A stretch of 64,000 nt of DNA from Terasakiella sp033100395 (GCF_033100395.1 NZ_JAWLVJ010000005.1:1-64000), one strand, 5' to 3'. Shown: positions 16,663 through 25,291, numbered from the stretch's first letter. Program-made: numbers and translations. Notes: generated by a model from the letters alone, not told the origin.

Positions 16663-18150
16663 TTATTTCTGGACCTTGAAGCCGATCAGGGAAACGTCGT
16701 CTCTGCGCACTTCGTGCCCCTGATAAACGGATAGTTCTTTTAAGAGCATACCTGATTGTTCGGCGATTGGAAATTGAGATATCTCGCTTAGAAGTTTCTG
16801 AAACCGTTTGCGGCCAAACATCATGCGTCTGGGCCCCCCCACCTGGTCAACAAAGCCATCGGTTGTCATGTAATAGGTGGTGTTCTGTTCGGGTTCAAAA
16901 ATGTGCTCGATATAGGTCTGGTTTTCCGGGATTTCAGGATAACCGACCCCTTTGCGCGTTGCTTTGATCCGTTTGACTTGCCCGTCGCTGACGCAATAAA
17001 GATCAACTCGTGCACCGACAAAATGCATCTTCTGTTTTTTGTCGGTGATGTAGATCAAGCCCAGTTCAATACCATCATCGGTCTGGGTTTCACCCGTGTC
17101 CTGGCCCAGTGATTTACGCATCAGTTTATTGAGGGTCTGCATCAGTTTTTCACATTCACCGGGCTGGGTTTCCAGTTCAGCACGTTCTAGCGCGCTGTTG
17201 AATACCTGTGTCATCAGCGCACCGGGCACGCCATGTCCTGTGCAATCCCCCAGTACGATCAAATGACCATCCCCCCAGAGACGGCACCAATAAAGGTCCC
17301 CGCCCACAATGTCGCGGGGTTCCCAGATGACAAAATGTTCCGAAACCGCCTGTTTCAAAATGGCATTTGATGGCAGCAGTGATTTCTGAATGCGACTAGC
17401 ATATTTGATGCTGGCATGGATTTCGGCCGTTCGTTGATTGACCAGGTCTTTCAGGTGGTTCTGGTATCGTGAAATCTCATCACCGGATTGTAAAAGGCGC
17501 TGTTGCAGGCCGTTGTAAGCTTCAATCACGTGACCAAGTTCGTCTTTACTTTGCCAGTCCACCAGCACGGCTTGGCCCAATTGTCCGCTTTGTTTGTCAA
17601 TGGCGTCACGCAACAGGGTCAAAGGCCGCCCGATAAAGAGCTTGTTGGCGATCAGTGCCGCACCGATCAGGGCAAATAATAACACCACCAGCACAATGGC
17701 AGTGACCTGCAGCTTTTCTTCCAGTTCCGACTGGATTTGTTGTCCGGTTCCGGTGACGACCAGAATGCCGACGGTGCGCCCTTCGGTTTGTTCAAAGTAG
17801 ACAATGTCGCGGGTTAGGCGAAATTCTTTCTTTTCAGCAGGTTGATCATAGGGACCTTTGCTGAAATTTGGTGTGCCACCGACTTCGTCTAAAATGGCTA
17901 CATCGCGTATATATGGCAGTTTGACGATCTGATCAAGGGCGGCCTTGAGACTGTCGTCATCATATTCCCAGACGAATTGGGCGAGCGTGGTACTTTGGAC
18001 ATTGATCAGGTTTTTCAGGTTGGACAGGAGCTCTTTTTCCTGTTCGCGGTAATGCATCACGGATTGAATTGCAAAGACAGCAACTTCAGCGATCATCACC
18101 AGAGGGATGAAGATGGCGAGGATTTTTATGGTGAGCGATTTGACGTGCAT
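16663..18150 (-). CDS. siaA: SiaA-type membrane PP2C phosphatase with HAMP domain
   Basis: The 495-residue protein has an N-terminal membrane helix (about 8-28), a periplasmic sensor region of about 120 residues, a second helix (about 148-168), a HAMP linker and coiled coil. A C-terminal SpoIIE/PP2C phosphatase domain follows from about 270, with metal-binding acidic residues in VGGDLYWCRLW and LGDCTGHGVPGALM. It should remove phosphate from SiaC in response to an external signal. It is the first gene of the operon siaA-siaC-siaB-SBP and has a GGTGGAAA ribosome-binding site. The order differs from the Pseudomonas siaABCD order. Confidence 0.9.
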   Translation of the reverse strand: MHVKSLTIKILAIFIPLVMIAEVAVFAIQSVMHYREQEKELLSNLKNLINVQSTTLAQFVWEYDDDSLKAALDQIVKLPYIRDVAILDEVGGTPNFSKGPYDQPAEKKEFRLTRDIVYFEQTEGRTVGILVVTGTGQQIQSELEEKLQVTAIVLVVLLFALIGAALIANKLFIGRPLTLLRDAIDKQSGQLGQAVLVDWQSKDELGHVIEAYNGLQQRLLQSGDEISRYQNHLKDLVNQRTAEIHASIKYASRIQKSLLPSNAILKQAVSEHFVIWEPRDIVGGDLYWCRLWGDGHLIVLGDCTGHGVPGALMTQVFNSALERAELETQPGECEKLMQTLNKLMRKSLGQDTGETQTDDGIELGLIYITDKKQKMHFVGARVDLYCVSDGQVKRIKATRKGVGYPEIPENQTYIEHIFEPEQNTTYYMTTDGFVDQVGGPRRMMFGRKRFQKLLSEISQFPIAEQSGMLLKELSVYQGHEVRRDDVSLIGFKVQK

Positions 18151-18245
18151 TTATTTTCCACCTTATCTCTGGTTGATGCTATTATATCCAAATAGATAAA
18201 GCTAATGCTATTTTTTGATTTGTGATTTCAAGGTGTTGGGGGCAT

Positions 18246-19013
18246 ATGAAAGTCAGAACAATCTTCCTTACCTGCTTGCTGGTTGCATCGGTTGTTTTTC
18301 CGCTGCATCAAGCCAAGGCAGGTGATGTCATTACCGTAGGTTTTAAAGCGGGCAAGGCACCTTATGTCATCCCCACCAAGCCCTTTCAAGATAGTGACTT
18401 TGATATGTCCAAAGACCTTGGCATCGAAGTTGAAATCGTCAAAGAAGTGTTCGCCCTGTCCGGCAAAACGGTGAAGCCCGTCTATATGAATTACAAGCGG
18501 ATGGAGAGTGAGCTTTTGAACGGCAAGATCCAGATGGGGTCTAACCTTCATAAAGGGGTTGAAGGTGTCTTTTATGCGGATAATCATGTGCGTCTGTTTG
18601 ATCATTTTGTCTATCCGTCAAATGGCAAGGTGAAGGTCCATTCCTTTGCGGACATGGTGGGCAAGCGTGTTCTCTCTTTCCAGAATGCGACCAAATTTTT
18701 GGGCGATGATTATCGTGCGGCGGTGAAAACAGCCAAATCCTATCGAGAGATCGATGATCAGGAAAAGCAGGTTAAAGCGATTGCGCAGGACCGCGCTGAT
18801 GTTGTCTTGATGGATATTTCAATCTTTAAATATTTTGCCAAGAAACATGGGAATGCAGATCAGGCCTTTAACTTTTCCCCCATGTTTCCAAGCCCGTTTT
18901 TCTTCTCATCCGGTTTTTCTGATGAGGCATTGCGCAATGAATTTGCCGCAGGATTGCAAAAGCTGAAAGATAGCGGCAAGTATGATGAGATTTACAGCAA
19001 GTATACGGACTAA
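18246..19013 (+). CDS. periplasmic solute-binding protein (SBP_bac_3), divergent from siaA
   Basis: The 255-residue protein has a signal peptide ending near residue 25 (FPLHQAKAGD) and the two-lobe fold pattern (VGFKAGKAPYVIP; LGIEVEIVKEVF; ADVVLMDISIFKYF). It is divergent from siaA by 95 bp and lacks any transporter genes nearby. It shares the blocks SFQNATKFLG and SGKYDEIYSKY with the binding protein at 57904-58662, so these two are paralogues. I chose the ATG at 18246 because it starts the signal peptide and follows a GGTGTTGGGGG stretch; a GTG eight codons upstream is less likely. Confidence 0.87.
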   Translation: MKVRTIFLTCLLVASVVFPLHQAKAGDVITVGFKAGKAPYVIPTKPFQDSDFDMSKDLGIEVEIVKEVFALSGKTVKPVYMNYKRMESELLNGKIQMGSNLHKGVEGVFYADNHVRLFDHFVYPSNGKVKVHSFADMVGKRVLSFQNATKFLGDDYRAAVKTAKSYREIDDQEKQVKAIAQDRADVVLMDISIFKYFAKKHGNADQAFNFSPMFPSPFFFSSGFSDEALRNEFAAGLQKLKDSGKYDEIYSKYTD

Positions 19014-19417
19014 AGCGGTTTAATCGGGATCAGGTGAAGATGGCCGTTTTTGACGCCTGTCTGTGATGTGATCTGATCGGCAAGGGTTCGTACTTCGGAT
19101 GTCTTGCCGCGCAGCACTGTGGCTTCAAAACAGTTGTTTTCATCCACATGCAGATGCATGGTGGCGGTCGGGATACTGTGATGATGATGCTGGGTCTCGA
19201 TCAATTTTGACGATAACATCCGTTCTTTGTGATCATAGACGTAGCTGACGCAACCCAGGCATTCTTCATCCTGCGGTTCCAGTCGGTCTGAATGGGATAG
19301 AAGATGGCGAATGGCATCACGGAAACCTTCGGATCGGTTCGTGTAGCCTTTTTCCTGAATATAGTGATCGAACTTTTCTAGCAGATCGTCATCCAGTGAA
19401 ATCGTGATTCTTTCCAT
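19010..19417 (-). CDS. nikR: nickel-responsive regulator NikR
   Basis: The 135-residue protein has the ribbon-helix-helix start MERITISLDDDLLEKFDHY and a C-terminal ACT-like metal domain. The nickel ligands of E. coli NikR (His76, His87, His89, Cys95) correspond here to His77, His88, His90 and Cys96 within QHHHHSIPTATMHLHVDENN and the following cysteine. NikR represses nickel uptake genes when nickel is plentiful. It is divergent from a DUF4198 gene 126 bp away that is probably a target. Its stop overlaps the stop region of the upstream convergent binding-protein gene by 4 bp. Confidence 0.93.
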   Translation of the reverse strand: MERITISLDDDLLEKFDHYIQEKGYTNRSEGFRDAIRHLLSHSDRLEPQDEECLGCVSYVYDHKERMLSSKLIETQHHHHSIPTATMHLHVDENNCFEATVLRGKTSEVRTLADQITSQTGVKNGHLHLIPIKPL

Positions 19418-19482
19418 CTTGTGCTCGCTTTTCAGATCAGGGTTATTTTAGTCAAAATTTATTTAAAGGGGCCAGCCTTGGA

Positions 19483-19547
19483 TTGACAAGTGGATATTAG
19501 TATGATTTTTTATAAAAAAGTATGAACATCTAAGATCAGTGGTATGA
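19483..19547 (+). promoter_or_regulatory. possible NikR-controlled promoter with GTATGA repeats
   Basis: Between nikR and the DUF4198 gene there is TTGACA at 19483-19488 and three GTATGA copies at 19500-19505, 19520-19525 and 19542-19547, the last overlapping the start codon. GTATGA is the half-site of the E. coli NikR operator, but there the second half-site is inverted, and here all three are direct repeats about 20 bp apart. The role is therefore a suggestion only. Confidence 0.35.
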
Positions 19548-20311
19548 CGAATAAATTTTTGGCCCTTTTTGTTTTGGCAACTTTCCTGTTTACAACGCCA
19601 GCATTTGCTCATTTTGTGGAGCTGACGGCAGACAAAAACTTTCTGAATGTGGATAACGGAAAGACGGTTTCGTTGGAAATGACCTTTACCCATCCCTTTG
19701 AAGGCGGACCGCTTATGACCATGGTTCGCCCGCAGAATTTCGGCATGCTTCATCGCGGCAAAAAAGCGGACCTGACACAGGACCTGAAATCAGTAAGCGG
19801 GTTTGAAAATCTGAAATGGCAGATCAGCCAAAAGCTGAATCGCTTGGGCGATTATATTTTCTATGTGACCCCGAAACCCTATTTTGAACCTGTTGAGAAT
19901 AAGTTCATCGTTCATTATACCAAAACGGTGATCAGCCACGGTAATGGCGATGGTTGGGATGATCTGGTTGGTTCGCCCGTTGAAATCCGTCCCCTTAGTA
20001 AACCTTATGGCCTTTGGACATATAACTTGTTTCGCGGTGTGGTCCTGCACAATGGCAAGCCTGTTCCTTATGCCGAAATCGAAGTGGAACATAAAAACGA
20101 ACAGAAGATAGCTGCGCCCAATGACAGCTATGTCACGCAGGTGATCAAAGCAGATGGCAATGGTGTTTTTGCTTACAGCCTGCCAAAAGCAGGGTGGTGG
20201 GGTTTTGCTGCCCTGATCGACGATGGGGAGACTATGAAAGGCGCGGATGGTAAAGACTATGCGGTTGAAAAAGGCGCGCTGATCTGGGTGATGGCTGAGG
20301 ATATGAAATAG
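19544..20311 (+). CDS. DUF4198 periplasmic protein, probable nickel uptake component
   Basis: The 255-residue protein has a signal peptide ending in TTPAFAHF, so the mature protein would begin with a histidine (AHFVEL). This is a typical feature of DUF4198 proteins, which are thought to be periplasmic metal-binding helpers beside nickel or cobalt transporters. A C-terminal AEIEVEHKNE..PNDSYVTQVIKADGNGVFAYSLPKAGWWGF segment has the usual carboxypeptidase-regulatory-like beta pattern. Its divergent neighbour is nikR. No permease or TonB receptor is encoded next to it, so the partner lies elsewhere. Confidence 0.82.
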   Translation: MTNKFLALFVLATFLFTTPAFAHFVELTADKNFLNVDNGKTVSLEMTFTHPFEGGPLMTMVRPQNFGMLHRGKKADLTQDLKSVSGFENLKWQISQKLNRLGDYIFYVTPKPYFEPVENKFIVHYTKTVISHGNGDGWDDLVGSPVEIRPLSKPYGLWTYNLFRGVVLHNGKPVPYAEIEVEHKNEQKIAAPNDSYVTQVIKADGNGVFAYSLPKAGWWGFAALIDDGETMKGADGKDYAVEKGALIWVMAEDMK

Positions 20312-20326
20312 GTGTTTCCGGCAGAT

Positions 20327-21958
20327 TTATCTGAAGGAACTATGCGTTGTGATGGGCATGATGATGGAAAATTCACTGCCTTGACCGACATCGCTTTTCA
20401 AATTGATGGTGCCGCCCATATGTTCCACAATATGTTTGACAATGGAAAGCCCAACGCCCGTGCCTTGCACATTCTCTGAATGGTTTTTTGAACGGAAGAA
20501 TTTCTCAAAAATCAGATCATGGTCTTCGATGGGGATGCCAGACCCGGTATCTTTGACGAAAATTTCGATTTCTGTGTCTGAATGGGCGCGACATCCAAAA
20601 TCCACTGTGCCGCCCGGTTTGTTATATTTCACCGCATTTCCCAACAGATTGGAGAGCACCTGTCGAAATTTTGCCCGATCCACATAGATGGTACGGTCTG
20701 TTAGGGGATGGCCCTGCAACGTAATGTCTTTTTCTTCGGCTATAGGGGCGAAGAGTTCGTAGCATTCTTTAAAAATTTCGCGTGGCTGAATCTCTTCAAA
20801 TGCATAGACCGTATGGCCGCTTTCAATGCGGGCAAGATCCAGCACGTCATTGACCAGTTCCAGCATATGGGCGCCTGCGATATTGATCTGTTTGACCTGT
20901 TTCAGTTCTTTCTGCGTCAAATTACCCGAACGATTGTTTTCCAATAGTTGGGAAAAACCAAGGATACTGTTCAACGGGGTTCTGAGTTCATGGCTCATGG
21001 ACGATAGAAAATCAGATTTCGCCTTGCTGCCCATGGCGGCTTTTTCCATGGCCGATTGCAGCTCGGAAATATGCTTGGCTTCTGTCCGTCTGAGCTTTTG
21101 ATAGAGGGCAAAGGCCAAGAGATAAAAGATAAGACTGACGAAAGAGGCAAAAAAAGACCTCAGATAGCTTTGGGTGGTGAAATGCTGTATTAGTTCGGGC
21201 TTTAACAATCCACTGACCAGCCATCGACTGCTATCAACTTTTTGTTCGTAAAGGATTTGATTGATAAGGTCTTCAGAAAGCCAGAAATCTTTGCCCAGTT
21301 TATCGCGTGCGCCGATGCTGAGTGCTTCGATCAGGTAGTTTGTATCGCTTCTGGAAATGATGACCGTATGACCTGATTTTTCATTTCGCCGGATAATCTC
21401 CGTCAGTTCGGAGGCGAGAAAACTGACGAAGAAAATACCTTTCTGCCCTTGGCTGTAATTCCATTGGGCCATCATATCATAATGATAATGGAAAGGTTGC
21501 GGGTGAATGTAGGGTTCATACGAAATTGGATGGGCGTGTTGCTGTAGATAATTTGCAAAGGTGCGCATATCGGCCTGGCATTGTTCCCCAATGATTTCAC
21601 CAAACGGTTCCGGGGAATAATCGCCTTGTGGAGAGCGGATGGTAAATGCGTGAAAGCCCGGGATATATTGATCGATGCGCGCACGTACAGATTCGATCAG
21701 TTCATCGTCATCTGGATTGGCCAGAACTTTTTCAAACAGGACCGTGTTGTCTTTTGCAAAGGCGGAGACAAAATTGCGTCGATTTTCCAAAAGCTTTTCA
21801 ATCTCTGAGGCAACCGTTCGCACTTCATCTTGCAAAAGCGTCTTTTGGGAACTGGAAAAAGTATTGATCTGCTCAAACGTGAACCACCAGATCAGACCGA
21901 CCGAGATAATCAATACGGTCGCAAAGGCGATTAAAACTTTGTTGGAAACAGTGAGCAT
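20327..21958 (-). CDS. membrane sensor histidine kinase
   Basis: The 543-residue protein has a membrane helix at 8-26, a periplasmic sensor region of about 235 residues, a second helix (about 266-286), and then HisKA with His323 in SSMSHELRTPLNSILGF. A HATPase domain follows (LLGNAVKYNKPGG; DTGSGIP; GTGVGLSIVKHIV). No receiver domain is attached. I chose the ATG at 21958, behind GGAAC; a TTG seven codons upstream is less likely. It is convergent with the DUF4198 gene and has no response regulator gene beside it, so it is an orphan kinase. The periplasmic part is rich in His and Tyr near residues 140-165. Confidence 0.92.
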   Translation of the reverse strand: MLTVSNKVLIAFATVLIISVGLIWWFTFEQINTFSSSQKTLLQDEVRTVASEIEKLLENRRNFVSAFAKDNTVLFEKVLANPDDDELIESVRARIDQYIPGFHAFTIRSPQGDYSPEPFGEIIGEQCQADMRTFANYLQQHAHPISYEPYIHPQPFHYHYDMMAQWNYSQGQKGIFFVSFLASELTEIIRRNEKSGHTVIISRSDTNYLIEALSIGARDKLGKDFWLSEDLINQILYEQKVDSSRWLVSGLLKPELIQHFTTQSYLRSFFASFVSLIFYLLAFALYQKLRRTEAKHISELQSAMEKAAMGSKAKSDFLSSMSHELRTPLNSILGFSQLLENNRSGNLTQKELKQVKQINIAGAHMLELVNDVLDLARIESGHTVYAFEEIQPREIFKECYELFAPIAEEKDITLQGHPLTDRTIYVDRAKFRQVLSNLLGNAVKYNKPGGTVDFGCRAHSDTEIEIFVKDTGSGIPIEDHDLIFEKFFRSKNHSENVQGTGVGLSIVKHIVEHMGGTINLKSDVGQGSEFSIIMPITTHSSFR

Positions 21959-22344
21959 GATCGAGTTCCATAAACACAAAGGCAGGTTATATTGTCCCTA
22001 TTTTCTAAAGATTTGTAAATAGCTACAAATTGCAGGAGACGAAAACCTTTATGATAGCTGATTGAAGGGCGTCATTTATGGTCCATCTGTCGGCTATGTA
22101 TTTTTTGCGAATGTTGTTCCAAGGAAACCAGATCGAGCCAGGAGGTCAGGCTGAAGAGGTGATTTGGGGCTTGTGCAGATGATGCTATAAAAAGGTCATG
22201 AGGGGGATTTTGTTGCCAACGGATATGATGATGAAGGCATTGCGCTGGCGCACGATTGACGAGTTTTGCCCACCATATATCCCTTCTAGCCGACCCGCCG
22301 ACTGTTGCCGATGCGGGGCGGTCTTTCATTGACATTCTTCTGGA
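21959..22344. other. intergenic region with a repeat-like or remnant segment
   Basis: This 386-bp stretch lies between the 135-residue gene (stop at 22345) and the kinase start. It is AT-rich near the kinase. From about 22190 to 22290 its composition changes, and a TTTGCCCACC stretch (22265-22274) resembles the proteobacterial GGTGGGCAAA-type dispersed repeats. Short overlapping frames exist on both strands, but none has a ribosome-binding site or a clean family match. I treat it as a remnant or repeat, not a gene. Confidence 0.4.
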
Positions 22345-22752
22345 TTATAGGTCCAGCAGTTTCTGCGGGTTTTCGATATATTCACGATATTTGCGTACGA
22401 CATCTGCTTTCAGGCGCATGGTGCGATCGCCATCTTTGCGATAGCCGTGATAGTAATTTGCCAGGCTGTTGTAACTGATAAAGGCATCATCAAACAGCCA
22501 GATTTCCATACAGCCTTTTTTATAGGCGGACGGGAGACGGTCGAGTGATTTGGGGATTTCTGTCGGAACAGGTCGCAGCGTGCCTTTTTCATCGGTCTGA
22601 ATGAGAATGTTCAATTCTTCAACAGCCTGTTGAATTTGTTGTTTTTCATCTTCGCTTTGCACCGAATTCAGCATATCGGTTAAAAGCTGTTGCGAAACCT
22701 GGGGGCCGTATTTTTCGATTAAATGGCTGGCTTTAAGTTGATCTGCAGACAT
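22345..22752 (-). CDS. hypothetical protein (135 aa)
   Basis: I do not recognise this soluble protein. It is mostly helical, with a Gln/Glu-rich first half (VQSEDEKQQIQQAVEELN) and an aromatic, charged second half (FDDAFISYNSLANYYHGYRKDGDRTM). No signal peptide, membrane segment or catalytic motif is visible. A GAGG site lies 9 bases before the ATG. It stands alone: the next minus-strand gene starts at 21958, almost 400 bp beyond its stop. Confidence 0.75.
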   Translation of the reverse strand: MSADQLKASHLIEKYGPQVSQQLLTDMLNSVQSEDEKQQIQQAVEELNILIQTDEKGTLRPVPTEIPKSLDRLPSAYKKGCMEIWLFDDAFISYNSLANYYHGYRKDGDRTMRLKADVVRKYREYIENPQKLLDL

Positions 22753-22798
22753 GGAAAAAACCTCATACTCACTAAGACATATAAGATATGCGTCAACT

Positions 22799-22825
22799 TG
22801 TAGGGTGGGTCAAGGTGCATCCTAT
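22799..22825. repeat. GTAGGGTGGGT-type dispersed repeat fragment
   Basis: The sequence TTGTAGGGTGGGTCAAGGTG starts near 22798 and resembles the conserved edge of dispersed repeats common in proteobacteria and cyanobacteria. It lies just upstream of the 135-residue gene. A related TTTGCCCACC lies on that gene's other side at 22265. Only one edge is recognisable. Confidence 0.3.
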
Positions 22826-22856
22826 CAACTATACGAAATAATTTTCAACCTATGGA

Positions 22857-23636
22857 TCAGTCCTGATGATCAATATAGGTGGAGATTTCATTCAATGTAT
22901 ATTTACGGCGCAAATCTGCAAAATCCTGAGACGCCATTACCTGTTCCAGGGCCTTTTGGTAGGTTTGGATTTCGGTTTCATCGAAGTCTTTGCTAAAGGC
23001 GAAATAGAGATCAATTTGGCGCAAGGGGAAGACCTCTTCATAGTCACGCCCATCAATATTATTTTGCTTCATCAGATAGGATGTGGCCTGTAGGGGATAG
23101 GCCAGCAAATCAACGTGATCGTTGTGGATCTGATAAATGTTCTTTTGCGGGAATAAGTCGCGTTTCAGGTTTGCAAGCGGCATCCCCATTTTACGCAAAG
23201 CCTGTTCAGGGGCCGTGTTTTCGATGGTTGCTATTTTATAGGCTTTTAAATCATCAATGGAGCTGAACTTAAATTTCTTTTTCTTTTTCGCAATAACCCC
23301 AAGATTGACGGTCAGATAGGGACCGACCCATTTAAACAGCTTTTCACGTTTGGCATTACGCCCGATGGTGATGCCAACGCGCCGGGTTGCTTTTTGCAGT
23401 TCGGTATAAAGCCGGTTGAAGGTAACGGGCAGAATGTGGATCATACTTTCAGTTTTACTTACCTGCTGATGGACAAGCTGAAACAGGTCAGCCGACAAGC
23501 CCTGAACTTTGCCTTCTTCATCATGCATGGTGAAAGGCGGAACGCGATGTCCCATGACACGCATATCAGCTGCATAAGTTGCAGCGCCGATGATCATGGC
23601 GATCATAAAAACTATGAGAAAAGCTGACTTTTTCAT
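22857..23636 (-). CDS. periplasmic solute-binding protein (SBP_bac_3)
   Basis: The 259-residue protein has a signal peptide (FLIVFMIAMIIGAATYAAD) and a two-lobe binding-protein pattern: VMGHRVPPFTMHDEEGKVQG, GLSADLFQLVHQQV, then YKIATIENTAPEQAL. It has an odd lysine run (VIAKKKKKFKFSS) just before lobe 2. No transport genes lie next to it. I chose the ATG at 23636 because it begins the signal peptide; a TTG six codons upstream is open. It is one of four orphan binding proteins in the window. Confidence 0.85.
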   Translation of the reverse strand: MKKSAFLIVFMIAMIIGAATYAADMRVMGHRVPPFTMHDEEGKVQGLSADLFQLVHQQVSKTESMIHILPVTFNRLYTELQKATRRVGITIGRNAKREKLFKWVGPYLTVNLGVIAKKKKKFKFSSIDDLKAYKIATIENTAPEQALRKMGMPLANLKRDLFPQKNIYQIHNDHVDLLAYPLQATSYLMKQNNIDGRDYEEVFPLRQIDLYFAFSKDFDETEIQTYQKALEQVMASQDFADLRRKYTLNEISTYIDHQD

Positions 23637-23774
23637 ATATACCCAAAACCCCAAGTTCTCGAAAGCATAGTCGCCCTGTGAGTTTGTCGCAAGGGGTAAT
23701 TACATATAAGGGTATGTTGTTGTTATCGTGCATCTTCCAGTTTTAGGGTCGTGAAATAATGGAATTGGGAGTAT

Positions 23775-23802
23775 AAAAAAGGCGACGTATAGACGTCGCC
23801 TC
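23775..23802 (-). terminator. terminator of the peroxiredoxin gene
   Basis: A perfect 8-bp stem GGCGACGT / ACGTCGCC with a 4-base loop (23781-23800) is followed on the minus strand by six T residues. It lies 31 bp after the stop of the minus-strand peroxiredoxin gene. Confidence 0.9.
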
Positions 23803-23833
23803 AAGGGGTGATACACTAGCGTGAAAAGCACGT

Positions 23834-24337
23834 TTATCCGAGCTGCCCCAACAACGTGGTCGCATCGGATACTTCAAACTTGCCGGGGGCTTCGACATTT
23901 AACTGTGTGACGACACCGTCATCCACCAACAAGGAGAACCGTTGCAAGCGAACGCCCATGCCGCGCTCTGTCAAATCCAGTTCCAACCCCAAGGCTTTGG
24001 CCCATTTGGCACTGCCATCACCCAAGAAACGGATTTTGCCAATGGCGTTTTGGTCACGACCCCAGGCCGCCATAACAAACCCGTCGTTGGTTGCGACACA
24101 CCAGACTTCATCGACCCCTTTGGCTTTCAGCGCATCCAGGTTTTCAAGATAGCCGGGCACATGCTGGGCCGAACAGGTGGGGGTATAGGCACCGGGCAGG
24201 GCGAAGATGGCGATCTTCTTGCCTTTTGTGGCCGCGCTGACATTGACATTTTCAGGGCCGAGGGGGCAGGCGTCGCCAAATTCAGTTGATTCTGCAAGGA
24301 TGCCGTCTGGCAGTTTGTCGCCAATTTTAAGGGTCAT
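23834..24337 (-). CDS. Prx5-type peroxiredoxin
   Basis: The 167-residue thiol peroxidase reduces peroxides. The peroxidatic Cys55 lies in the family motif PGAYTPTCSAQHVPGY, followed by the EVWCVATNDGFVMAAW block and an RFSLLVDDG..LNVE end. This matches the Prx5/glutaredoxin-dependent subfamily of proteobacteria. The gene lies 54 bp after a LysR-type gene in the same direction, so the regulator may affect its expression. The start follows a weak AAGGAGCAAAC-like stretch. Confidence 0.93.
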   Translation of the reverse strand: MTLKIGDKLPDGILAESTEFGDACPLGPENVNVSAATKGKKIAIFALPGAYTPTCSAQHVPGYLENLDALKAKGVDEVWCVATNDGFVMAAWGRDQNAIGKIRFLGDGSAKWAKALGLELDLTERGMGVRLQRFSLLVDDGVVTQLNVEAPGKFEVSDATTLLGQLG

Positions 24338-24391
24338 GAGTTTGCTCCGACTGATAAGAATAAGTCGAACCTATATAGGTTGGTGTCAAAG

Positions 24392-25291
24392 TCACGGCAA
24401 TGGCGGGCGGGCAAGTTCTTCTGCCAGCAGGTCAAAAATCAGACGGATTTTCCGACTGGTATGGAGTTCGCGATGGGTGACCAGCCAGATGGGAAAGGTC
24501 ATGGGGGTATGGTCTGTCAACACGCGCTGGACTTCCGGGCAAAGTTTGGCGACGTCCGTGGACATCAAACCAATGCCCAAACCTTTGCGCACCATCTCCC
24601 AGGCGAACAGGCTGTTGGCTGAGGTCAGTTTGAAATTGTCAGGCCCCAGGCTAAAGCCAAAGGACGTCAGAATTTTGATCAGCTCGTCAGATTTCCCAAA
24701 CCCTACGAAATCAGCCTTGTTGACCGCATCAACGGTCTTGGGATAGCCAACTTTTTCAAGATAGTCAGGGCTTGCATAAAGACTGGCATCCGTTTCCCTG
24801 ATCATTTTGGCAATCAAGTTGGGCTGGCTGGGACGACCATGGCGGATGGCAATGTCAGCTTCGCGTCTTTGTAAATCCTGAATATCATTTGAAATCACCA
24901 TCTCGATGGTAATGCCGGGATAGAGCTTGCGGATTTTACGCATGGCGTTGGGCAACAGGAAGACGGCCAGAACATCGGTTGCTGTGATGCGTACGGTGCC
25001 CTCGACCGATTGAGATTGCCCGGATGCGGCAAGGGAGACCCGATTAGCTGCTTCCCCCATGGCTTGTACATGTTCTAGAAGTTCCATACCTGCTTCTGTC
25101 AGGCGCAGGTTTCGGCCCACCCGTTCAAAGAGCGTGACATTCAGATGGTCTTCCAGGCTGGCAACCTGACGACCGACGGTGGGCTGCGTCAGGTTTAATG
25201 CCTTGGCTGCTGCCGAAAAGGAGGCTTCTTCCGCACTGGCCAGAAAGGCGCGGACCTGGTTCCAGTCAAATGATATTGCCTTCCAATCCAT
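24392..25291 (-). CDS. LysR-family transcriptional regulator
   Basis: The 299-residue protein has the N-terminal winged helix-turn-helix of the family (FLASAEEASFSAAAKALN, TQPTVGRQVASLEDHL, FERVGRNLRLTEAG). A periplasmic-binding-type effector domain follows (VRITATDVLAVFLLPNAM; ADIAIRHGRPSQPNL). It lies directly upstream of the peroxiredoxin gene and divergent from a methyltransferase gene 97 bp away; either could be its target. The effector is unknown. No redox-active cysteine pair like that of OxyR is visible, so I do not call it OxyR. Confidence 0.92.
   Translation of the reverse strand: MDWKAISFDWNQVRAFLASAEEASFSAAAKALNLTQPTVGRQVASLEDHLNVTLFERVGRNLRLTEAGMELLEHVQAMGEAANRVSLAASGQSQSVEGTVRITATDVLAVFLLPNAMRKIRKLYPGITIEMVISNDIQDLQRREADIAIRHGRPSQPNLIAKMIRETDASLYASPDYLEKVGYPKTVDAVNKADFVGFGKSDELIKILTSFGFSLGPDNFKLTSANSLFAWEMVRKGLGIGLMSTDVAKLCPEVQRVLTDHTPMTFPIWLVTHRELHTSRKIRLIFDLLAEELARPPLP

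Noticed and set aside
22072..22335. 87-codon minus-strand frame after the 135-residue gene
   Set aside because: The translation looks like a shadow of a dispersed repeat, and other frames are open across the same part; no ribosome-binding site or domain seen.
24392..25291. LysR-type gene beside a peroxiredoxin gene as OxyR
   Set aside because: The protein lacks the redox-active cysteine pair in its effector domain that OxyR needs.
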